Shown one piece after another: positions 1-6,134 of a stretch of DNA of 64,000 nt. The notes under the pieces were generated by a model. It had not been told where the DNA came from and did not search any database. It saw only the letters and a list, made by a program, of their open reading frames with translations. The DNA comes from Nonomuraea thailandensis (GTDB lineage: Bacteria > Actinomycetota > Actinomycetes > Streptosporangiales > Streptosporangiaceae): contig NZ_JAMZEB010000002.1 in NCBI RefSeq assembly GCF_024172165.1, positions 11,925,501 through 11,989,500 of the forward strand, in the 5' to 3' direction. Made by a program: the position numbers and the translations under genes. The first letter of the stretch is position 1. Each line of letters opens with the position of its first letter.

Positions 1-2
1 TG

Positions 3-30
3 GGAGGGCCCAGTTTTTCCCGGGCCCTCC
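3..30 (-). terminator. Intrinsic terminator-like hairpin
   Basis: A perfect 9-bp stem (GGAGGGCCC, 3-11, with 22-30) encloses a 10-base loop. It lies 10 bases past the stop codon of the leftward gene ending at 40, so it probably ends that transcript. The T tract sits in the loop, not after the stem, so it is not a textbook terminator. Confidence 0.55.
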
Positions 31-39
31 GCCACGTGG

Positions 40-906
40 CTAGTCCGAGACGTTGGCGCAGACGACGTGCGCGCCGATCTCGATCATGCGGCGCTCGCTG
101 CGCGCGTCGGCCACCCTGGCCATGAGGATGGGCGCCCCGGAGGCGGCGAACTGCGGCAGCCGGGCGCGTACCAGGCGGTGCAGATCGCGGACGACGTCCT
201 CGGCAGCCGACATGTGCACCTTCACGTGCAGCATGATCCCGGTCGCCCCGGACGCGGTCCCGGCCTCGGAGATCCACACGTGGTGCACGAGCGGGAAGTC
301 CATGAGCAGGTACGCGATCGCCTGCCGCAGCGCGGGCAGGATCGGGTGGGTGCACCGGCGGTACCCCGGATCCACCTGCTGCATCGGCCCCGACAGGTGC
401 GGCCGGGGCGCGGGCACCCAGGGCAGCGAGGGGGCGTGCGGGCTCGGCGGGGCCACCTGGGCCAGCGCGGCACCCCGCGACACGGTGGCCATCGCGCCCG
501 TCGCGTAGGCGGCCGGAACGGCCCCCGACAGGACGGGCGTGGGCCCGGTGCGTGTCGTGGTCATGAAGTGCTGGAGATCGTCGATGGGCACGGCCGCGGC
601 GGCTGGTCCGGCCGCGTCGATGACGATCTCGCGCACCCCGGTGACGCGCTGGATGTCCAGGATGGTGTCGGCGTCGCAGGCCGACAGGGAATGGCTGCCG
701 CGGTGTCTGGCATAGGTCGCGGGGCCGGTGTATCCGAGCAGGACCCGGTCACCGGCCTGGGTCGTCCCCAGGACGACGGAACGATCTGGTCGCACTGCCA
801 CCAGGACTCCACCGTCGGCAAGAGCGCCCAGCAGGCGATGGGGCGTGCCATGCTGTGCGAGCACGTCGGCAAGCGCAGGATTCCCGATGCTCATATGACG
901 AACCAT
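40..906 (-). CDS. Hypothetical protein, 288 aa
   Basis: I do not recognise the family. The frame runs from an ATG at 906 (a second ATG lies four codons in, at 894) to a TAG at 40. The product is soluble in appearance, with no signal peptide or membrane segment. The first ~110 residues and the last ~110 residues look like folded alpha/beta sequence (the C-terminal part has alternating hydrophobic runs around VHHVWISEAG and LHVKVHM), joined by a Pro/Ala-rich linker at roughly residues 125-170. It is transcribed away from serA, with a ~225-bp shared upstream region. The GC codon pattern is the same as its neighbours, so nothing suggests recent transfer. The gene call rests on the long frame and the downstream hairpin. 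Confidence 0.7.
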   Translation of the reverse strand: MVRHMSIGNPALADVLAQHGTPHRLLGALADGGVLVAVRPDRSVVLGTTQAGDRVLLGYTGPATYARHRGSHSLSACDADTILDIQRVTGVREIVIDAAGPAAAAVPIDDLQHFMTTTRTGPTPVLSGAVPAAYATGAMATVSRGAALAQVAPPSPHAPSLPWVPAPRPHLSGPMQQVDPGYRRCTHPILPALRQAIAYLLMDFPLVHHVWISEAGTASGATGIMLHVKVHMSAAEDVVRDLHRLVRARLPQFAASGAPILMARVADARSERRMIEIGAHVVCANVSD

Positions 907-1034
907 AGGTAGTCGGCCACGGCTTATCAGGCTAATGGCGAATAAATCTCCCGATCAAGACAAAGATGTGCGCAGAGTGGATGAGTTTCCGGCGAGGTGG
1001 GTACGCCGGGATCCGTCTCACATGCTGGCCCCTC

Positions 1035-1104
1035 GTGAATACGTTCACAAGCTGCGGATACACTCTGTGGGACCGCTGGGGGGTTCCGTGGACGGTGACC
1101 CCCC
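1035..1104 (+). promoter_or_regulatory. serA upstream dyad and leader hairpin
   Basis: The 225-bp region between the divergent genes holds a dyad GTGAA-TACG-TTCAC (1035-1048) and a 7-bp G/C hairpin GGGGGGT (1078-1084) with ACCCCCC (1098-1104), whose loop can pair further (CCG-TGGA-CGG). The hairpin ends 27 bases before the serA start. The dyad may be an operator and the hairpin a leader structure. No Val/Leu/Ser-rich leader ORF was seen here. Function is inferred only from position. Confidence 0.3.
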
Positions 1105-1131
1105 TCCGCCGTGCCTTAAGGATGCACAGAC

Positions 1132-2721
1132 GTGAACAAGCCCGTCGTTCTGGTCGCAGAGGAGCTGTCCGAGGCTGGCCTCGCCGTACTCGGTGCTGAT
1201 TTCGAGGTCCGCCACACCGACGGCGCCGACCGTTCCCAGTTCCTGCCCGCTCTCGCCGACGTGGACGCGCTCATCGTGCGCTCCGCCACCCAGGTCGACG
1301 CCGAGGCCATCGCCGCGGCCCCCAAGCTGCGCGTGGTCGCCCGCGCCGGCGTCGGGCTCGACAACGTCGACGTCGATGCGGCCACCAAGGCCGGCGTCAT
1401 GGTCGTGAACGCCCCGACCTCCAACATCACCAGCGCCGCCGAGCAGACGATCGCCCTGATCCTGGCCAGCGCGCGCAACACGGCGCAGGCCCACGCCGCG
1501 CTGAAGAACGGCGAGTGGAAGCGGTCGAAGTACACCGGCGTCGAGCTCGACGAGAAGGTCGTCGGCATCCTCGGCCTGGGCAAGATCGGCCAGCTCGTGG
1601 CGCAGCGCCTGCAGCCGTTCGGCGTCGAGCTGATCGCCTACGACCCCTACCTGCCGCCGGCCCGCGCCGCGCAGATGGGCGTCAAGCTGCTCAGCCTCGA
1701 AGAGGTGCTCAAGCAGGCCGACTTCCTCACCGTGCACCTGCCCAAGTCCAAGGAGACGGTCGGGCTCATCGGTGACAAGGAGCTGCACCAGGTCAAGCCG
1801 AGCGTCCGCATCGTCAACGTGGCCCGCGGCGGCATCGTGGACGAGAGCGCGCTCTACTCGGCGATCAAGGAGGGCCGGGTCGCGGGAGCCGGCCTGGACG
1901 TCTTCTCCAAGGAGCCGTGCACCGACAGCCCGCTGTTCGAGCTGGACCAGGTCGTCGTCACGCCGCACCTCGGCGCCTCCACGCACGAGGCCCAGGAGAA
2001 GGCCGGCACCCAGGTCGCGCGGAGCGTGAAGCTGGCGCTGGCGGGCGAGTTCGTGCCGGACGCCGTCAACGTCCAGGGCGGCGCCGTGGCCGAGGACGTC
2101 AAGCCGGGCCTGCCGCTGGCCGAGAAGCTCGGCCGCGTCTTCACCGCGCTGGCCGGCGAGGTGGCCACCAAGCTCGACGTCGAGGTGCGCGGCGAGATCG
2201 CCGCCCAGGACGTGCGGGTGGTCGAGCTGGCCGCGCTCAAGGGCGTCTTCGCCGACGTGGTCGAGGAGCAGGTCACCTACGTCAACGCGCCGCTGCTGGC
2301 CAAGGACCGGGGCATCATCGTGGAGCTGGTCACCAGCTCCGAGAGCCCCGACTGGCGCAACGTGGTGACCGTGCGCGGCGTGCTCGCCGACGGCCGCACC
2401 GTGTCGGTCTCCGGCACGCTGTCCGGCCCCCGCCAGATCACCAAGATCGTCGAGGTCAACGGCTACGAGATGGAGATCGAGCCGACGGCCCACCTGTGCT
2501 TCTTCACCTACACCGACCGCCCCGGCATCGTCGGCGTGGTGGGCAGGCTGCTCGGCGAGCACAGCATCAACATCGCCTCGATGCAGGTGGCCCGTGACGT
2601 CAAGGGCGGCAAGGCGCTCATCGCCCTGACCGTCGACTCCGCCATCCCTGCCGAGGTCGTCGAGCAGATCGGGTCCGAGATCGGCGCCGAGAGCGGCCGC
2701 TCGGTGGACCTGGAGGACTGA
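1132..2721 (+). CDS. serA: D-3-phosphoglycerate dehydrogenase
   Basis: Catalyses the NAD-dependent oxidation of 3-phosphoglycerate to 3-phosphohydroxypyruvate, the first step of serine synthesis, in the cytosol. At 529 aa it is the long, actinobacterial type: catalytic and Rossmann domains (GLGKIGQLVAQR near residue 146, ARGGIVDE near 234, PHLGAST near 280), an intervening allosteric substrate-binding domain (about 320-450) and a C-terminal ACT domain (about 455-529, DRPGIVGVVGRLLGEH). Start is GTG at 1132 with AAGGA nine bases upstream. In related actinomycetes serA follows ilvBNC, which would lie left of this window. The ACT domain suggests serine feedback inhibition, as known for the family. 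A strong terminator follows. Confidence 0.97.
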   Translation: MNKPVVLVAEELSEAGLAVLGADFEVRHTDGADRSQFLPALADVDALIVRSATQVDAEAIAAAPKLRVVARAGVGLDNVDVDAATKAGVMVVNAPTSNITSAAEQTIALILASARNTAQAHAALKNGEWKRSKYTGVELDEKVVGILGLGKIGQLVAQRLQPFGVELIAYDPYLPPARAAQMGVKLLSLEEVLKQADFLTVHLPKSKETVGLIGDKELHQVKPSVRIVNVARGGIVDESALYSAIKEGRVAGAGLDVFSKEPCTDSPLFELDQVVVTPHLGASTHEAQEKAGTQVARSVKLALAGEFVPDAVNVQGGAVAEDVKPGLPLAEKLGRVFTALAGEVATKLDVEVRGEIAAQDVRVVELAALKGVFADVVEEQVTYVNAPLLAKDRGIIVELVTSSESPDWRNVVTVRGVLADGRTVSVSGTLSGPRQITKIVEVNGYEMEIEPTAHLCFFTYTDRPGIVGVVGRLLGEHSINIASMQVARDVKGGKALIALTVDSAIPAEVVEQIGSEIGAESGRSVDLED

Positions 2722-2741
2722 TCCGCCGGATCCTCTCGAAG

Positions 2742-2776
2742 GGCCGTCACCCGTCCGGGTGGCGGCCTTTCTTGTC
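2742..2776 (+). terminator. serA intrinsic terminator
   Basis: An 11-bp stem (GGCCGTCACCC 2742-2752 with 2757-2767, one G-U pair) with a 4-base loop is followed by TTTCTTGT. It begins 20 bases after the serA stop. Confidence 0.9.
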
Positions 2777-2817
2777 TCAGCATGCAAGATACTAGGACTT
2801 CCGAGCAGATCCTCGGG

Positions 2818-2823
2818 TACTGT
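2818..2823 (+). promoter_or_regulatory. Candidate -10 box for a leaderless leader peptide
   Basis: TACTGT lies eight bases before the ATG at 2832, the spacing expected if transcription starts at or next to the A of the start codon. The -35 region (GGACTT or AGGACT) is weak. No Shine-Dalgarno sequence precedes the ATG, which fits leaderless translation. Confidence 0.4.
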
Positions 2824-2831
2824 GGCTGCTA

Positions 2832-2879
2832 ATGCGCCAGGTGTTCGTACTCATCGCCTGCCGCGGCGGGGCCTGTTAG
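2832..2879 (+). CDS. Putative leader peptide, 15 codons (Val/Leu/Ile run)
   Basis: Reads MRQVFVLIACRGGAC then TAG. The run Val-Phe-Val-Leu-Ile resembles leader peptides of branched-chain amino acid attenuators (ilv/leu leaders of actinomycetes). The Arg-Gly-Gly codon stretch (2861-2870, CCGCGGCGGG) is exactly complementary to 2893-2902, which is also the 5-prime arm of a following hairpin. This gives two exclusive RNA folds, as expected for attenuation. It has a -10-like box at leaderless distance. The next rightward ORF is only the 39-aa gene at 3036; leuB lies 2 kb away beyond two leftward genes. A cysteine-sensing role (two Cys codons) is an alternative. Confidence 0.5.
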   Translation: MRQVFVLIACRGGAC

Positions 2880-2989
2880 GGCAGGTCGACGACCCGCCGC
2901 GGTGAGCGGCGTCGTGTCGGCCAGTAAGTCCCATTCGTCCGGTCCGTGACCCGGACCGCGAGATCAGGCCCGGTCGGATTCGCGACCGG
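2861..2989 (+). promoter_or_regulatory. Structured leader RNA with alternative hairpins
   Basis: The segment can form CCGCGGCGGG (2861-2870) paired with 2893-2902. Alternatively it forms a hairpin in which CGCCGC (2895-2900) pairs with 2906-2911, extended by 2889-2892 with 2912-2915 across a two-base bulge. Downstream are two perfect 7-bp hairpins: CGGTCCG (2940-2946) with 2952-2958, and CCGGTCG (2970-2976) with 2983-2989. No T tract follows the switching hairpin, so any attenuation would be Rho-dependent or translational. The four pairings are read directly; the regulatory role is inferred. Confidence 0.45.
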
Positions 2990-3035
2990 AGTCCGGCTTC
3001 CCACTGGAACACGTCCGCGAGATGAGCTGAGTCAC

Positions 3036-3155
3036 ATGTACGACATGTACGCCTGGAACCGCACCGAAGAGCAGCAGGACGAGGCCGCCGAGGCCCTGCA
3101 GACCGCGCTGGACCGCCGCGACAACGGCGGCGCCCCTCAGAATTCGAGCCGGTAG
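3036..3155 (+). CDS. Small conserved-looking protein, 39 aa
   Basis: Starts MYDMYAWNRTEEQ and is acidic/helical (EQQDEAAEALQTALDRR) with a short polar tail. The opening MYDMY-W pattern recalls small actinomycete ORFs I have seen near branched-chain amino acid genes, but I cannot name a function. An upstream in-frame ATG at 2946 would add 30 Arg/Gly-rich residues that lie over the hairpins at 2940-2989 and are unlikely to be coding. The ORF is the only rightward gene behind the leader peptide at 2832. Its last 19 bases overlap the end of the convergent methyltransferase gene. Confidence 0.5.
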   Translation: MYDMYAWNRTEEQQDEAAEALQTALDRRDNGGAPQNSSR

Positions 3156-3961
3156 AACACGGCTGTCCGCCGCAACGCGGGCACGACCCTGACGATCGAG
3201 GCCACCGCCCGGTGCACGCCCGACAGGCGATCGAAGCCGTCGATGTCGAACGCGCTCACCGCCTCCAGGCAGCGCAGCCCCGGATGGACGGCCCGTAGTG
3301 CGGCGGGGCCGTCGATCGCCCAGCGCATCGTGGCCCCGGCCTTGCGCACGGGCCTGTTGAGCCGCTGGAGCCGCAGCCCGAGCGGGCTCAGGGCGTCGAA
3401 GACGAACCCGCCGCCCGGGAAGCGGTCCACGATCGCCCGCAACAGCGCGGGCCCTCCGGCCGGGTCGAGGTAGTAGAGCAGGCCCTCCGCCACGACCAGC
3501 ACGGGAGCGCCCGCGGGCACCCGCTCCAGCCAGCCCAGGTCGGTGACCGAGGTCCCGATCAGGTGGTGGCCCGGCCGCTCGGGGAACAATCGCCGGCGCA
3601 GCTCGACGACCTCCGGGTAGTCCACGTCGTACCAGCGCACCGACGGCGGCGGGTCCATCCGGTGGACGCGGGTGTCGAGCCCGCAGCCCAGGTGCAGCAC
3701 GGTCGCCCCGGGGTGGGCGTCGAGGAACCCGCCCGCCCACCTGTCGATGAGGCGCGCCCGCAACGCCACGGCCCTGGCCATCTTGGCGTCGAGCCCCGTC
3801 TTGCGGAAGTCGTGGTCGATCCGCTCGATCGCCTCCGCCGCCATCCGGTCGCCGAGGATCGGGTGCGGGGAGCTCGCGTCGAGCGCCCTGCCGTACAGGG
3901 TGGCGAGGAGGGTCGCCTTCTCCTCGGTCAGGTGCACCTTCTCGGACGGCATGACCGACAC
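3137..3961 (-). CDS. Class I SAM-dependent methyltransferase, TcmP/LCMT-like
   Basis: A 274-aa member of the leucine carboxyl methyltransferase / tetracenomycin O-methyltransferase (TcmP-like) superfamily. The SAM-binding motif I is VLHLGCGLDTR near residue 90; the acidic motif WYDVDYPEVV follows near 113, then LVVAEGLLYYLDP near 157. This family methylates carboxylate or phenolic oxygens of small molecules; the substrate here is unknown. Start is taken at 3961; an ATG three codons in (3952) is possible. It lies downstream of the NlpC/P60 gene on the same strand, separated by a strong GC hairpin, so it may be read through only partly. No biosynthetic cluster surrounds it. Confidence 0.8.
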   Translation of the reverse strand: MSVMPSEKVHLTEEKATLLATLYGRALDASSPHPILGDRMAAEAIERIDHDFRKTGLDAKMARAVALRARLIDRWAGGFLDAHPGATVLHLGCGLDTRVHRMDPPPSVRWYDVDYPEVVELRRRLFPERPGHHLIGTSVTDLGWLERVPAGAPVLVVAEGLLYYLDPAGGPALLRAIVDRFPGGGFVFDALSPLGLRLQRLNRPVRKAGATMRWAIDGPAALRAVHPGLRCLEAVSAFDIDGFDRLSGVHRAVASIVRVVPALRRTAVFYRLEF

Positions 3962-3973
3962 GCTACGCCCGGA

Positions 3974-4006
3974 CGGGCGGCCCCGCGGGGGAAGCGGGGC
4001 CGCCCG
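3974..4006 (-). terminator. GC-rich hairpin after the NlpC/P60 gene
   Basis: A perfect 13-bp stem (CGGGCGGCCCCGC 3974-3986 with 3994-4006) with a 7-base loop, located just after the stop of the NlpC/P60 gene. It has no U tract; such hairpins often serve as terminators in actinomycetes. Confidence 0.6.
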
Positions 4007-4013
4007 GGCCTTC

Positions 4014-4622
4014 TCAGAGGGTGGCGGTCAGCGAGGCGGAGACGGGCTCGTCGCGCTGTTCGAGCTGCCGGGTCCACTGGCGCACGCCCTTGGGGTCCGG
4101 CCGGACGGCGCCGACGAAGGCCTGTCTGCGCCAGTCGGACAGCTTCTCCTCCTTCACCACGTCGCCCGAGTGCGGCGCGTGCACCATGTAACCGGGCTTG
4201 GAGATCATTCCGACGTGGCCCAGGTTGCTGAAGAAGACCATGTCGCCGGGCTTCAGATCGTTCCAGGAGATCTTCCTGGAGAAGGCTCCGTACTGTTCGC
4301 GGGCCGTGCGCGGCAGGTCGATGCCCGCCTTCTCGTACGCCCTGAGCATGAGCCCCGAGCAGTCGTACCCTCGATCGCTGGTTCCGCCCCAGACGTACGG
4401 GATACCGCGCTTGTCCATGGCGAATTCGAGGGCGACCTTCCAGGCGGGTCTGGGCGCCTGGGCCTGTCTGATGCGCCGGATCTCGGCGCCGGTGAGGGTG
4501 GTGGTGTCCTTGTCGGTGGCGGACCGGGCGGCGACGTCGTCGCCGGGGGCCGCCTGGGCGGCGGGGGTGGCCAGGATGAGTCCGGCGGAAGCTGTTGCCA
4601 GGACGATGGCGATGCGAGACAG
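4014..4622 (-). CDS. Secreted NlpC/P60 peptidoglycan endopeptidase, apparent CTG start
   Basis: Cleaves peptide stems of peptidoglycan outside the membrane. The catalytic Cys is in YDCSGLM (residue 88), His in GHVGM (136), with a third polar residue in VHAP (148). An ATG-initiated frame exists only from 4418 and would lack a signal peptide. Reading further upstream in frame gives a clean signal sequence (SRIAIVLATASAGLILA, then ATPAAQA as cleavage site). That segment begins at CTG 4622, preceded at seven bases by GGAAGGA. The only nearby ATG (4638) is in another frame. So either CTG is used or one base is in error. The product would be 202 aa. The c-di-AMP riboswitch and promoter directly upstream match control of other actinomycete cell-wall hydrolases. 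Confidence 0.8.
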   Translation of the reverse strand: MSRIAIVLATASAGLILATPAAQAAPGDDVAARSATDKDTTTLTGAEIRRIRQAQAPRPAWKVALEFAMDKRGIPYVWGGTSDRGYDCSGLMLRAYEKAGIDLPRTAREQYGAFSRKISWNDLKPGDMVFFSNLGHVGMISKPGYMVHAPHSGDVVKEEKLSDWRRQAFVGAVRPDPKGVRQWTRQLEQRDEPVSASLTATL

Positions 4623-4642
4623 GGGACTGTCCTTCCATGCGG

Positions 4643-4760
4643 CCGACCGGGTTAGCTGACGGGCTCGGGCCTGGAAGACAGCCCTACGGCGATGACCGCC
4701 GATTCGCCCCGGGGGGAAAGTGGGTCCCCGGCTCCACGCAGCGGCTGCGTGGATTAGGCT
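4643..4760 (-). promoter_or_regulatory. ydaO-yuaA (cyclic di-AMP) riboswitch
   Basis: On the minus strand the leader carries the hallmark segments of the ydaO class in order: GAGCCTAATCC, then GAGCCGGGGACCCA, then GGGGCGAATCGGCGG, CGCCGTAGGGC, and GAGCCCGTCAGCTAACCCGG ending about 20 bases before the CTG start. It matches my recollection of the rpfA-type riboswitch of Streptomyces, which senses c-di-AMP and turns off cell-wall hydrolase genes. Its position between a promoter and an NlpC/P60 gene is typical for the class. Exact ends are estimates. Confidence 0.93.
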
Positions 4761-4766
4761 CGACGG

Positions 4767-4795
4767 ACTCTAACGAAACGGTCAAAAGGTCGCAA
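4767..4795 (-). promoter_or_regulatory. Promoter of the riboswitch-NlpC/P60 transcript
   Basis: On the minus strand: -35 TTGCGA (4795-4790), a 17-bp spacer, -10 TAGAGT (4772-4767). The predicted start near 4760 coincides with the first conserved base of the riboswitch, which supports the assignment. Confidence 0.7.
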
Positions 4796-4868
4796 TACCC
4801 CCAAAACGGACGTCCGCGAAATGAGATGGTGTGTTCGTCAGACGAGACGAGCCGGTATGGTTGCCGAC

Positions 4869-5906
4869 ATGGAGTCGCGTAACATCCGTCTGGCCGTCAT
4901 CCCCGGGGATGGCATCGGCACCGAGGTCGTCGCCGAAGGGCTCAAGGTCCTGGAGGCAGTGGGCACGAAGATCGAGCCCACGCACTACGACCTGGGGGCC
5001 GCACGCTACCACCGTACCGGTGAGACGCTCCCCGACTCGGTGCTCGACGAGCTGCGCGGCTACGACGCGATCCTGCTCGGCGCCATCGGCGACCCCAGCG
5101 TGCCGCCCGGCATCCTCGAGCGCGACCTGCTGCTGCGACTCCGGTTCGCCTTCGACCACTACGTCAACCTGCGGCCGGTCAAGCTGTTCCCCGGCGTCGC
5201 GACCCCGCTGGCCGGCACGCCGACGGAGAACATCGACATGATCGTCGTGCGTGAGGGCACCGAGGGCCTCTACGCCGGCACGGGCGGCGTCATGCGGCGC
5301 GGCACGCCGCACGAGATCGCCACCCAGGAGTCGCTCAACACCGCCCACGGCGTCGAGCGCGTGGTGCGTTACGCGTTCGAGAAGGCCAAGTCCCGGCCGC
5401 GCAGGAAGCTGACCCTCGTTCACAAGACGAACGTGCTCACCTTCGCCGGCGACCTGTGGCAGCGCACGGTCAACCGCGTGGCCGAGGAGTACCCCGAGGT
5501 CGGCACCGACTACTGCCACATCGACGCGGCCTCGATGTTCTTCGTGACCCAGCCCGAGCGCTTCGACGTGGTCGTCACCGACAACCTGTTCGGCGACATC
5601 ATCACCGACCTCGGCGCGGCCATCGCCGGCGGCATCGGCCTGGCGGCCAGCGGCAACATCAACCCCGAGGGCGCGGCGCCCAGCATGTTCGAGCCGGTGC
5701 ACGGCAGCGCCCCCGACATCGCCGGTCAGGGCAAGGCCGACCCCACCGCGACCATCCTGTCGGTCTCCATGCTCCTCGACCACCTCGGCCTGCACGACGA
5801 GGCGGCCAGGGTCGAGCGGGCGGTCGCCGACGACATCGCCGAGCGCGGCGGGAGCCGCAGCACCAGCGAGATCGGCGACGACATCACCGCGCGAGTATCC
5901 GGCTAG
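4869..5906 (+). CDS. leuB: 3-isopropylmalate dehydrogenase
   Basis: Oxidatively decarboxylates 3-isopropylmalate to 2-oxoisocaproate in leucine synthesis (NAD-dependent, cytosolic). The start MESRNIRLAVIPGDGIG gives 345 aa, matching actinomycete LeuB; in-frame ATGs also exist at 4857 and 4821, without a good ribosome site for any. Signature region: NLFGDIITDLGAA then IAGGIGLAASGNINPEG, and the substrate-loop residues ERDLLLRLRF. It lies between leader/regulatory DNA and ilvE, and ends in a strong terminator, so it appears to be a single-gene unit. No attenuator peptide is visible immediately upstream, in contrast to cimA. Confidence 0.95.
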   Translation: MESRNIRLAVIPGDGIGTEVVAEGLKVLEAVGTKIEPTHYDLGAARYHRTGETLPDSVLDELRGYDAILLGAIGDPSVPPGILERDLLLRLRFAFDHYVNLRPVKLFPGVATPLAGTPTENIDMIVVREGTEGLYAGTGGVMRRGTPHEIATQESLNTAHGVERVVRYAFEKAKSRPRRKLTLVHKTNVLTFAGDLWQRTVNRVAEEYPEVGTDYCHIDAASMFFVTQPERFDVVVTDNLFGDIITDLGAAIAGGIGLAASGNINPEGAAPSMFEPVHGSAPDIAGQGKADPTATILSVSMLLDHLGLHDEAARVERAVADDIAERGGSRSTSEIGDDITARVSG

Positions 5907-5922
5907 GACCGCCTAGCCCCGT

Positions 5923-5963
5923 ACGCGCCTGGCGGTCCGAGGAGGACTGCCGGGCGCGTTTTC
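5923..5963 (+). terminator. leuB intrinsic terminator
   Basis: A 16-bp stem with two G-U pairs (5923-5938 with 5944-5959) and loop GAGGA, ending in TTTTC. A competing 8-bp pairing GGACCGCC (5906-5913) with 5931-5938 starts at the last base of the leuB stop codon, so two folds share one arm. Confidence 0.9.
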
Positions 5964-6091
5964 GTGTCCCCGGAACGCGGCGGCAATCGGGCCAACCCAC
6001 CCCGTCAACCGCTTGCCATCCCATATAGCGAGACAATAGGAAGTACGGACAGCTCCGCGGGCGCCACACGGCACCCGGAGGAGTGACCGGA

Positions 6092-6118
6092 TTCCGGTAG
6101 ATTTCGGTAGACCGTAGA
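6092..6118 (+). repeat. Short tandem repeat before ilvE
   Basis: TTCCGGTAGA (6092-6101) is followed directly by TTTCGGTAGA (6102-6111) and a partial CCGTAGA. It lies just upstream of the ilvE ribosome site GAAGGA (6121-6126). It could be a regulator site with 10-bp helical phasing; no regulator is identified. Confidence 0.4.
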
Positions 6119-6134
6119 GAGAAGGACCGCCGTC

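Noticed and set aside
935..1135. 66-aa rightward ORF upstream of serA
   Set aside because: No ribosome site, runs through the GGGGGGT hairpin into serA in another frame; composition not protein-like.
2946..3035. N-terminal extension of the 39-aa ORF from ATG 2946
   Set aside because: It lies across two perfect hairpins and reads Arg/Gly/Pro-rich; the ATG at 3036 starts the plausible protein.
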